A DNA stretch of 64,000 nt. Origin: Heligmosomoides polygyrus polygyrus (lineage: Eukaryota > Nematoda > Chromadorea > Rhabditida > Heligmosomidae). The notes beneath the pieces were generated by a model. It worked only from the letters and a program-made list of their open reading frames with translations. It was not told the origin of the DNA and ran no database searches. The stretch is from assembly GCA_947396885.1 (NCBI GenBank), contig OX377205.1, positions 57,074,969-57,138,968 of the forward strand, written 5' to 3'. This document shows, one piece after another, positions 56,285 through 64,000 of the stretch (positions within the stretch are counted from its first letter, which is position 1; every line of letters starts with the position of its first letter). The position numbers and the translations under genes are program-made.

Positions 56285-56725
56285 TTCTGAGCTATGACAT
56301 GTGTCTGATTAAATAGCCGGGAAAACTATCATACACGTTTGTAAAAATGCTTGAAGGCAAAAAACCGCTATGGTGACATTTTATCTGGCATCCCAAATTC
56401 AGCGAAAAGAAAGAACACCACTTTTGCTTGTGAAAAGGACACAGTGAGTGAAGGAAAAGCAGTAGATCAACGACATTTAGTTCTTCCTTATCATACATTC
56501 TACTTACCTTTTTACTTCACACATTTTTTGCTTTGTTCCGTGAATGCCAAGGTTGTTAGAAATACCTCTGGTTATTCAATATACGATTTAGAATCTATTT
56601 GTGTAAAATAGTAGATAAAAATGTCACCATAGCAGTTTTTGCCTCTTTCCCTTTTTGCATTTTTTACAAACGTGTATGGTAGTTTTCCCGACTATTTAAC
56701 CATACACGTGTCATAGTTCAGGGGG
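56285..56725. mobile_element. Foldback MITE with about 105-bp arms
   Basis: Arms share AAACTA.CATACACGTTTGT and GCTATGGTGACATTTT, left 56287-56388 and right 56608-56722 (inverted). The interior has no recognised coding. Confidence 0.75.
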
Positions 56726-57054
56726 GAGGGGTAGGAAGAATGACTTCGGGAATCGGAGGATTATTATTGCCGTCGGATATTTAGCGGCATAGAGCTCTCA
56801 CAAATCACAATCTGTTCCTCACCACGTAGAGAATGTGTACTTCAGAGAATAAATCGGCGACAAAGAAGCTGGATAAGCGTGGATAAGCTTCATAGGAGCA
56901 GTTTTCAAGATTGTGCCCTACTGTCTCGCTTTTCTCTAGAACCAGTTTTTCACTGTAATGCGAGCAAGTCCTAGACGGTGTATTCTATTCTCGGGGTTTG
57001 GGGGTGAAGCCCCCAACCAGACGTTTGGCGGCCGTTAGGCCGCTGAACGTCTGG

Positions 57055-57549
57055 TTAGTTATATGAAATAAATGAAATGAAAGTGTGCATTCTAGTTGTT
57101 TTGCCAACTTCTAATTTTGTCATCGGAACTTCTTTCAGTGAGGTAGTCATTCCAATGCTAATGAAGGGTTTAAGCAAGTCTAGAGGGGGTTGCACACTTA
57201 CGTTCTTTTACAACGTCCGGAGAGCCCAAAACATGCTGATCCTCCCTTCCCGACACTATTTACGCCCTTGTCTTTTTTAATATAAAATACACGTGCTCCG
57301 ACACGCCTAACGGCGTGTCGGAGCACTTGCGCGCTTCGTGCGACTTTGCAGCACCACTGACTTATGGAAAGTAGTTTTTGTAAAACATAAAATTCGCAAT
57401 CATCTAGATCTGCACTTGCTCGGAAGAGCATTAAGCCGTTCACTACTTCTGTCCCTTAGGTTGCTCCTCGCAACCATTCTCATGCTCAACAGCTAGCGTT
57501 TCCAGATATCGATGACATGTCTGAAGGCAGGTTGTCCCTCAATCGTTTC
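57055..57549. other. No gene; perfect 15-bp hairpin
   Basis: GTGCTCCGACACGCC (57293-57307) and its perfect complement GGCGTGTCGGAGCAC (57312-57326) with loop TAAC. It is followed by TTGCGCGCTTCGTGCG, and could be the remnant of an element end. Nothing else is recognised. Confidence 0.5.
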
Positions 57550-58268
57550 TTCTTACTGGATCTAATTGCTGGTCCGCCTTTACTGGTCTTCCCTTTCCAT
57601 CTTTAGTGTCCCACCTTCCTGGTCCCAACCCCTGCCCACTTCTTTGTATCCACTGTTAACCTCCTACCGGTCTCTTCTTGCTGGTTTCCCCGTCCTTGCC
57701 GCTCTTTCAGGTTGTTTCTTTCCTTCCTGGCCGCTCTTCTGGTCCACCCTAGAGGTCCCCCTTACTGCCGTTCTTCATCACCTCCTTGGTGGTCCTTCCA
57801 TGCTTACGGCAGACGTTGGTGACACGTATTCAGAATCAGGACGCTTGTTGAGTGGCGTAGGGGGCCCGTCTTCTGAATCCAGAAGCTCGGGAGCGCTCGC
57901 AGTCGCCGCTGTGTCAAGCATGAAAAGCTATGGCAGATTCTTTGTTCTCCGTATGAATTCTCTTACGGCTCCCTTATTGTTCGTTCCCCGTCCTGGTACC
58001 GCCTCCAGGTCCCTTCTTCCAGGTAAATTCCTCCCGCCCCCCTCAAACGTATCTCGCTCAGGTTAGATCATCCGACCGCTCTCGCAGTGGATGATGCGGC
58101 GTATCTCACTTAGGTTAGATCACTCGACCGCTCTCGTTATGGATGATGAGGCGTATCTCACTCAGGCTAGATCACTCGACCGCCCCGCTGTGGATGATGC
58201 GGCGTATCTCACTCAGGCTAGATCACTCAAACGTCATCGACCGCTAACTCAATTATATAGTGGTAGAA
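57550..58268 (-). mobile_element. Helitron-like relic, copy F
   Basis: C-rich array (57570-57790), degenerate 42-bp units (57800-57900), a 52-bp array (58048-58243), then ACCGCTAACTCAATTATATAG. On minus the last reads CTATATAATTGAGTTAGCGG, a diverged 5' end of the family. The 3' end was not found. Confidence 0.5.
58048..58243 (+). repeat. 52-bp tandem array, 4 units
   Basis: CGTATCTCACT.AGG.TAG starts at 58048, 58100, 58152 and 58203. Confidence 0.9.
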
Positions 58269-58476
58269 GATAGATAGACCACAGAACGCATAGCTATAGC
58301 GAAGTATCATTGGGATAAGTACGATTTTGAATAGACAGGAAATGTTTGTGAGAAAAAAGAAGAGCGTGCTAGTTTGGAAAGGTGGCTAGTCCCATGTTTA
58401 TTCCACATCCAACAGTTTTATGCGATCAATTCTAGAGGAGGGGGGGGGGGGCTGCACCGTATACCTTTGTCCTTTT

Positions 58477-58640
58477 CGAATTTCGAATAGTCGAGTTTCG
58501 AATATTCGAATATTCGAAGAAAGTCCAATATTCGATTTATTCGTTTACTCGATTATTCGAGAAAGTCTAATATTCGAATTATTCGTTTATTCGAATATTC
58601 GAAGACTTCGAATTTCAAATATTCAAATATTCTTTATCAA
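58477..58640. repeat. TTCGAATATTCG-rich repeat
   Basis: Self-complementary ATTCGAAT motifs. Preceded by GCACCGTATACCTTTGTCC, whose inverted counterpart ends the related array at 61747. Confidence 0.8.
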
Positions 58641-58943
58641 TCTCTTAACAAGTTAGTGGCACTCCTCTTTGAAAACCAGAGAATTGTGACCTTACGATAA
58701 GAACGATGTTTTGTTTAGCGCGTCGTTCAAAGTGGCCGAATTGTGTGTATGCAATGTGACAAGGGAAGGGTCTGAAGCGTATCTCTGAACGGGGGAAGCA
58801 ACTCATATAGGAAAATCCCCACCCCTTATTCTCCCCATTATAAAAATGTGTTTATTTTTTGCCAAGTAGTTAAACACAAGGACTAGGGGTTCTTGTAGTT
58901 ACAATAGAATTCGTGGCTCTTGTACGCCCGCGATGCTCTTGCC
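58641..58943. other. No recognised feature
   Basis: AT-rich spacer without motifs. Confidence 0.35.
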
Positions 58944-58956
58944 GGCAAGTGGCTCG

Positions 58957-59010
58957 GATCGCAGTGGATAAAGGTTGCATCATGGGTGGGAGGTGGTGTT
59001 CGATTCAGCT
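58957..59010 (+). repeat. tRNA-like module, left arm of FB5
   Basis: A-box-like GATCGCAGTGGATAAAGG and B-box-like GTGTTCGATTCAGC (58996-59009). Confidence 0.6.
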
Positions 59011-59416
59011 GCTCTGCTGCATTTTTGCATTTCATATGGTTGGTTGAGATTTGAAAGATTCTGACATTTATATCATTTTCAGATAGTTTTTGCCTAATTT
59101 TCCAGCTGTACGCCGTGGAGAGTAACTTTCTTGCCACTTGTTTATTACTGACCGGTATTTAACAACAAGGCAATGAGAAAGCTGCTAAACATAACGATGT
59201 GTAAACGTTCAACACCAGTGATAGACAGTCACAACGTGCATGAAACAGAAGCACTGGTCACAATCGGACGGTGTATAAAAGCTACAGGCTCCACACAGGT
59301 ACACCACCTTCAGTGTCGACGACACCATCTTCAATGCCATTATAACAAATTCGTTCTCTTTCAGCTAGCCGCAGCTTCGACACCTAGCTTCAGGATGTTG
59401 TCCTTTTTTTACAGGT

Positions 59417-59659
59417 CAAAAGAAACGTCGTGCACAATGACGTAGGAGTGAAATCGTTCCACCCGAGAACGTTATCATATGTCCACTGCTTGCTTCCCTC
59501 TCCACGTCTATCAGTGCATCTTGCGGATCCCAATCTTCTTCTTCCACCACTTCCAGCTGTTCGTCTTCGTCAACTTCAAGTTGACGTGCTTCAAAGTCCT
59601 TGATATGCTGGTCATCCGTTCGGTCAGCTTGATTTCTTTCCTCGAACGCTTCCTGTCTA
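59417..59659 (-). CDS. Candidate acidic exon in the centre of FB5 (weak)
   Basis: On minus, an acceptor-like CCACTTTTAG precedes a frame of about 80 codons starting RQEAFEERNQADRTDDQ, with the acidic run VDEDEQLEVVEEEDWD, ending in a stop. The composition is protein-like, but no donor, partner exon or domain is seen. It may be transposon-derived. Confidence 0.3.
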
Positions 59660-60138
59660 AAAGTGGACCACACTTAGCGTTAGCGGGTGGATCACTACCC
59701 GAGCATCGACGGACATTGTTGCTGTTAGGTCTTACAAAACCTTCAGCAGATCTCTGATTTCCAGGTGACAGGCAAGGGAAGAGTGTATCGATGGTCGTTT
59801 ACGTCAGTTTGCGGGATCGCAGACCTCCTTTCTTCATTTGAACCACGTTCTGGTCTTCTTTGAAAATCCGAGCAGGATGGTTTTTCCCGAGGTCATCGGT
59901 CCATCTAGGGAAACTGTGAGGAGCCTGTAGCATTTATACGCCGTCCGTATTGTGACCAGTGCTTCTTCTTCATGCACGTTGTGCCAGTGTATCACTAATG
60001 TTGAGCGTTTACACATTATAATGTTGAATACCACAGCATGCAGCTGGAAAAATGAGTAGAAAACCTCTGAAAATGTATAGACGTCAGAATCTATCAAATC
60101 TCAACCAATCAGTTGAAATGCAAAAGTACAGCAGCGCA

Positions 60139-60195
60139 GGAGAATTGAACCCTCGATCTCCCTCGCATGAAGCAACGTCTCCATCCACTGCGCTT
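60139..60195 (-). repeat. tRNA-like module, right arm of FB5
   Basis: On minus: A-box-like AAGCGCAGTGGATGGAG and B-box-like AGGGTTCAATTCTCC. Confidence 0.65.
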
Positions 60196-60225
60196 CGACC
60201 CACTTGCGGCGGAGTCATCGCGGGC

Positions 60226-60756
60226 ACACAAGACCGCCGAACTTGTGAGACGCCGATTACATTGTAACAATAACGACCCCTTACTCCTTGGGTTTTTTCT
60301 TGGCAAAAAAATGAACACATTTTTATACTAATTGAGGGGTGGGTATTCTCCCTATATGACTCGATCTTCCCGTTCAGACATACGCTTCAGACACTTCCCT
60401 TGCTAGTCGACGCTAGGTAAGCGCTGTTTAATGAAGGGTTATGGCTGTTTAATGACGCTTTTGCCTTCAGTATACTACAGGAGAATCTCCGTTTTGTATT
60501 TCCCCAAGTGCAACAACGGAACGAATAAAGCCGGAAGGAGCTGCTGTAGGGAGGTAGCACTTTCTAGAGCCTGAGAAGCTCCTGCTTTCTGCCAGCAAAG
60601 ACGTTAAAGAAAAGAGGAAGAGCAATGGCTATGGAGTACAAGAGCCAGTCGTACTCCGTTTTCTATGAAAGCGAGCCATCCACATTTTAGCTATAACACT
60701 GTCCAAGTCGTAGTGCCACATCAAATTGGACTAGGATCCGTTTGCTTACAGGTGAC
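60226..60756. other. No recognised feature
   Basis: No ORF, repeat or motif that I can support. Confidence 0.35.
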
Positions 60757-60757
60757 G

Positions 60758-60906
60758 CGATCACCTGTATCACCTGTCGTCCCGTTGGTCATCGACTTGC
60801 TCGATCGGACGCCAGCAGCGTCTCCATTCGTCTGTGTCGCGTGCCAGAGTGCTCCAATGGATTCGTACACGCTAGCCTTTCTTTTACCACCAAGAAGCTT
60901 CGACAT
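60758..60906 (-). mobile_element. RTE 3'-end fragment, about 150 bp
   Basis: Matches the last 110 bp and tail of the RTE at 62484-64000: GATCACCTGTATCACCTGTC, then GACGCCAGCAGCGTCTCCAT and GTGTCGCGTGCCAGAGTG. A severely 5'-truncated insertion. Confidence 0.8.
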
Positions 60907-60982
60907 TACCTAATGAAGGACAGTAACCTATGGAGCAAGATCTATAACAATCTAGCTCTGCCTATCCAGATCTCTCTTCTCG

Positions 60983-61195
60983 GTGCACGAATTCTTAGAA
61001 AAGCAAGGGTGCTTCGTTGCCATTATACCTTTGTCATCGTCCTTTGGTCTCGAGAAGAAAATGGATAAAGCAGCCTTCGCGGCGCTTGAGCAACGGCATC
61101 TGAGCCTGGACATCGACTTCCACAGCCTCGGTTCGGTCCTCAGCTCGCCCTCGCCTCGTTCGTCACCCTCAGCCTCAGTAGCGCTTATCACTTAA
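60983..61195 (+). CDS. Short open frame, possible exon (weak)
   Basis: Encodes FGLEKKMDKAAFAALEQRHL, then LDIDFHSLGSVLSSPSPR. The middle part looks protein-like (charged, helical, no repeats), but no splice sites, partner exons or domain are evident. Confidence 0.25.
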   Translation: MHEFLEKQGCFVAIIPLSSSFGLEKKMDKAAFAALEQRHLSLDIDFHSLGSVLSSPSPRSSPSASVALIT

Positions 61196-61198
61196 GGA

Positions 61199-61449
61199 CT
61201 CGCCACTCTCCACTCCATTAGCATTGATTTGACATAAGAATAGCGGGAATATGTTGGCCACAAGATAGGAGATCCATTGATCGAAATCGGTATACCACAG
61301 TTGATAATTACCGATCCCTTTCGCAATTAACCAATTGGTAGAAGAGTAATGACAATCAGAAGCCTTCGTATATGCCGTTCTGTGGAACGCAGATTACAAT
61401 GGGTAATAAAAAATAAGTTAATGTCAATCATTGGGTGACCACAATAAAT
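61199..61449. other. No recognised feature
   Basis: AT-rich spacer; nothing to annotate. Confidence 0.35.
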
Positions 61450-61760
61450 AGGGATGTTCATTTGATTATTCGAATATTCGATTATTCGAAATTTTGAGAA
61501 TCGAATAATATTCGATCATTCGAAATTTGAAATTTTGAAAATCGAATATTATTCGGTCATTCGAAACTCGAAAATCTAAAAAGCGAATATTATTCGATCA
61601 TTCGAACTTTGAAATTTTGAGAATCTAATAATATTCGATCATTCGAAATTCGAAATTTTGAAAATCGAATATTATTCGATCATTCGAAATTCGAAATTTT
61701 GAAAACAGAATATTATTCGATCATTAGAAATTCGAAATTTTTTCCTAAGGACAAAGGTAT
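61450..61760. repeat. 41-bp ATTCGAA tandem array, hAT-MITE-like
   Basis: Starts TAGGGATGTTCATTTGATTA, an end type seen in hAT MITEs, then about six units containing CATTCGAAATTCGAAATTTT and AATATTATTCGAT, ending AAGGACAAAGGTATATTGC. Confidence 0.75.
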
Positions 61761-62094
61761 ATTGCACCGTGAATGTGTTCAGTATTACGTTATTCTATGG
61801 AGCAGTATTGCACACATTCCGTCCGCGGATTGGCGGAGCACTTTGTTGTTGGATGTACTCTCAGTCATTGATTTCCATGCATTTTATTGTTTCCCAGAGA
61901 GAGGCGATTCTGCCCATATACAACACTTGGGGCGTTCTATCAGTGAGATAGTCTCTTTATCGCTGAATGGTCCGCGATTCAAGCAATTGATCGACCATAG
62001 GAGGCCGCAACTTGACCAGATGATTTCGCAGGGTGGCCGCGTTTGGCTGGTTGATCGCCTCTTGGGGTGGCCTATATTTGATTATGGGTAGTCA
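61761..62094. other. Open but unassigned
   Basis: A plus frame of 130 codons (61699-62091) is open here but its first part is encoded by the ATTCGAA array. No domain is recognised. Confidence 0.3.
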
Positions 62095-62345
62095 AAATCC
62101 CCTATATAAGGCGCCACCCAGTCTGCTAAACCGGTCATTGTTACTTATTCCTTGGCTGTGCTAGGTTCTCGTTCGCATAGGCTCTCCTAGTTCGCGTAAC
62201 ACAGTTCGCTACATGTTACTTATGTATGCTGTTACTAAAAATGGTCTAATTACCCAAGTTTAAGGTGCCAATAAAGTGTATAACTACCGCTTCGTTGCAT
62301 AGTCGAGTCAATATTCAACGACAAGTACACTGAACCACCACAGTC
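62095..62345 (+). promoter_or_regulatory. Promoter/polyadenylation-like segment, possible solo LTR
   Basis: A TATA-box-like CCCTATATAAGGCGCC at about 62100 is followed about 170 bp later by an AATAAAG polyadenylation-type signal (about 62270), and then ACACTGAACCACCACAG. This order (TATA, short R, poly(A) signal, then a GAACCACCA-type end as in the BEL LTR) fits an LTR. The other LTR edge and a target duplication were not found. Confidence 0.35.
62243..62264 (+). other. SL1-like 22-mer, third copy
   Basis: 20 of 22 positions match the SL1 exon (C at position 4, A at position 20). Followed by GTGCCAATAAAG. It lies between the TATA-like and AATAAAG signals of the LTR-like segment. Confidence 0.4.
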
Positions 62346-62483
62346 AACAATCATCGCACTCTTGGTTAAATTTTCTATTAAGTTGTCGGAAAACTCTACC
62401 AACAAAATTTTCAACCGTTTTTCAAAATTGAAAGTCTGGCTTTGTGCTACAAGCTTATAACTCCAACATTCCAGAATACAATT

Positions 62484-64000
62484 CCATCACCTGTATCACC
62501 TGTATCACCTATCGTCCCGTTGATCATCGACTTGCTCGAGCGGGCGCCAGCAGCGTCTCCATTCGTCCCTGTCGCGTGCCAGAGTGGTCCAATGGATCCT
62601 CCTCGCTCGAGGGACACGAAGAGCGTCATATCGGTCGTTCAGGGCTTTCACGAAGAAGTCCGACCAACGCGTTGGTGGGCGTCCTGGTGTTTTTTGACAT
62701 CCCGCGGAATCCAATCTGTGACGACTCTCGTCCAGCGGGTGTCTGCGAATCGCATTACGTGGCCGGCCCACCTAATTTTCGACGACTTGGCCCATGCGAC
62801 AGCGTCTCTGATCTTCGAACGTCGGCGAAGCTCGGAACTCCGGAGGCCTTCTCTCACTTGCGTGAGTCGTGTCACTCCGAGCATCGTCCTCTCGATTCCA
62901 CCCTGCGTGACGCTGATCGCGTGTTCATCCTGCTTTCGTGTAGCCCAGGTCTCTGAGGCGTATGTTAGGGCAGGAAGAACAGTGGAGTCGAATAGGTGGG
63001 CAGGAGTCGGAGGTTCTTCGTCTTCTTCGCGACTTCTTCGACGCTCTTGAAAGCTCCCCAAGCCGCTCGTTTCCTCCTGCTCAGCTCTGGTACTAGGTCG
63101 TTGGCCATGTTGACTTCGCGACCCAGATACACATAGCTGGAGCATTCGGAGATGTTCGTTCCGTTGAGCGAGAATGGGGCATCAGAAACCCATCCGTTCT
63201 TCATGAACATCGTTTTCGTAAGATTCAGCTGCAGTCCAACGCTTCCACATACACGATCGAAGTCGGCCAGCATTCGTTCCGCCTGACTGATGCTCGGTGT
63301 TATGAGCACGATGTCGTCAGCGAAGCGAAAATGGTGTAGTTGCCGGCCGTCGACCTTCACTCCCATGTCTTCCCATTCTAGTTCGCGCATGACGTTTTCG
63401 AGGGTGGCGCTGAAGAGCTTCGGGGATATGGTATCCCCTTGTCGAACCCCTCTCTTCACGTCAATGACGACGTCGTTGTAGAATGGTGAGATCTTGGTCG
63501 TGAATCCACTGTACAGCTCTCGAAGGACCCTGATGTACTGAGTAGGAACGCCCTGGGTGAGCAGGGCTTCCATGACCGCTTCAGTCTCGACGGAGTCGAA
63601 TGCCTTCTTCAGGTCGATGAACGTAAGGCACAGCGGCAGCTTGTACTCTCGCGACACTTCGATGAGCTTCGTAATGGTGTGTATGTGGTTGATCGTGCTG
63701 AATCCTCTCCGAAATCCTGCTTGTTCGCATGGCTGTCCTTCGTCCAGCGTTCTACTAATCCTATTCAGGATGACTCGAGTGAACAGCTTGTAGACTACGG
63801 ACAACAGGCAGATCGGGCGATAGTTGCCAATGTCGTGCGCGTCTCCCTTCTTGTACAGCAAGACGGTCTTGCTGGTCTTCCACTGAGATGGAACCTTGCA
63901 TTCGGACAGGTAGCGTGTGAAGAGCCGCGCCAAGGTGTTGATGAGCGCTGGCGGGAGGCTCTTCAGGTGTTCAGCTCTGATCCTGTCAGAACCGGGCGCT
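62484..64000 (-). mobile_element. RTE-type retrotransposon, 5' part outside the window
   Basis: On minus: reverse transcriptase, C-terminal region, and a tail of GGTGATACA repeats (62484-62507). It extends past the right edge. Same subfamily as the copies at 48020 and 60758. Confidence 0.93.
62505..64000 (-). pseudogene. RTE reverse transcriptase + C-terminal region, two frame breaks
   Basis: The main frame (62965-63933, continuing left-open) has LLYKKGDAHDIGNYRPICLL, TFIDLKKAFDSVETEA, GVRQGDTISPKLFSATLE and HFRFADDIVLITP, i.e. a complete set of RT palm motifs including FADD. Frame shifts at about 62970 and 62770 lead into SETWATRKQDEHAISVTQGG, IRWAGHVMRFADTRWTRVV and RRIHWTTLARDRDEWRRCW before the stop. 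The intact RT motifs make it one of the best-preserved copies here. Confidence 0.92.

Larger units (their letters stand above)
55211..57054 (+). mobile_element. Helitron-like element, copy E
   Basis: Starts A|TCCTATACTACTATATATAA, then GGAGTTAGCGGTTGTCCGTCC, 42-bp units (55290-55800), a short G-rich array (55805-55950), a tRNA-like module, a nested foldback (56285-56725), and the terminal double hairpin GGGGGTGAAGCCCCC and CCGCTGAACGTCTGG (57002-57054) followed by T. Both ends match the other copies. No target duplication is apparent. Confidence 0.7.
58944..60225. mobile_element. Foldback element FB5 with tRNA-like modules in both arms
   Basis: Left arm 58944-59310 pairs with 59905-60225 reversed. 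Pairs include TGGTTGAGATTTGA.AGATTC, TTTTCCAGCTG, GTGTAAACG.TCAACA and ACAACGTGCATGAA.. AGAAGC. The central 600 bp is unpaired and holds a possible coding stretch on minus. Confidence 0.7.

Overview
This window is eukaryotic and almost entirely accessory DNA. The transposon families, the short introns with TTTCAG/TTTTAG acceptors and GTGAGT donors, and three 22-mers close to the nematode spliced leader SL1 suggest a nematode, most likely a rhabditid or strongylid (inference). There is no bacterial gene organisation, no rRNA gene, no CRISPR array and no functional tRNA gene that I can support. Host coding sequence is sparse: the C-terminal exons of an unidentified minus-strand gene (22923-23473), one candidate terminal exon on plus (25244-25660), an armadillo-like fragment (17749-18186, minus) and two weak exon candidates near 59.5 and 61.0 kb.

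Layout. 1-2.3 kb: short dispersed repeats, two foldback MITEs, two SL1-like 22-mers. 2.4-6.45 kb: degenerate CR1-type non-LTR element (+). 6.75-10.04 kb: long foldback element (FB1) split by a Helitron-like element (copy A, with a large CA tract). 10.2-11.7 kb: dead Tc1-like transposase. 14.03-15.51 kb: short LTR element with two LTRs that look identical. 15.74-17.01 kb: almost full-length mariner. 18.19-21.09 kb: RTE (-). 21.19-22.30 kb: long-TIR foldback with TAA target duplication. 23.55-25.17 kb: 5'-truncated RTE (-). 26.85-30.11 kb: Helitron-like copies carrying a 42-bp minisatellite arranged as a 168-bp higher-order repeat.

31.47-48.01 kb is one stack of nested insertions: foldback FB2 was split by a BEL/Pao LTR element (32348-45880, TSD gacgt). 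Its 5' LTR was split by a head-to-tail pair of Helitron-like elements (C and D, 36261-45537). C holds a long-TIR foldback (37173-41694, TSD tta), which holds a full-length RTE (38042-41184, 15-bp TSD). 48.0-49.63 kb: internally deleted RTE (+). 49.93-51.88 kb: another foldback, whose left arm carries a piggyBac-like element at TTAA. 53.46-54.88 kb: hAT element (8-bp TSD) with a nested MITE. 55.21-57.05 kb: another Helitron-like copy. 58.9-60.2 kb: foldback with tRNA-like modules. 62.48-64.0 kb: RTE (-) running off the window.

Two things stand out. One is the Helitron-like family: ends A|TC...CTGG|T, a terminal hairpin, GTCC-type microsatellites, and swappable interior minisatellites that stay open in frame on both strands. 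Two of its insertions are nevertheless flanked by direct repeats of about 11 bp. The other is the recurrence of tRNA-like A-box/B-box modules in arms of otherwise different foldback families. Coordinates of degenerate elements are by-eye estimates unless a target-site duplication fixes them.
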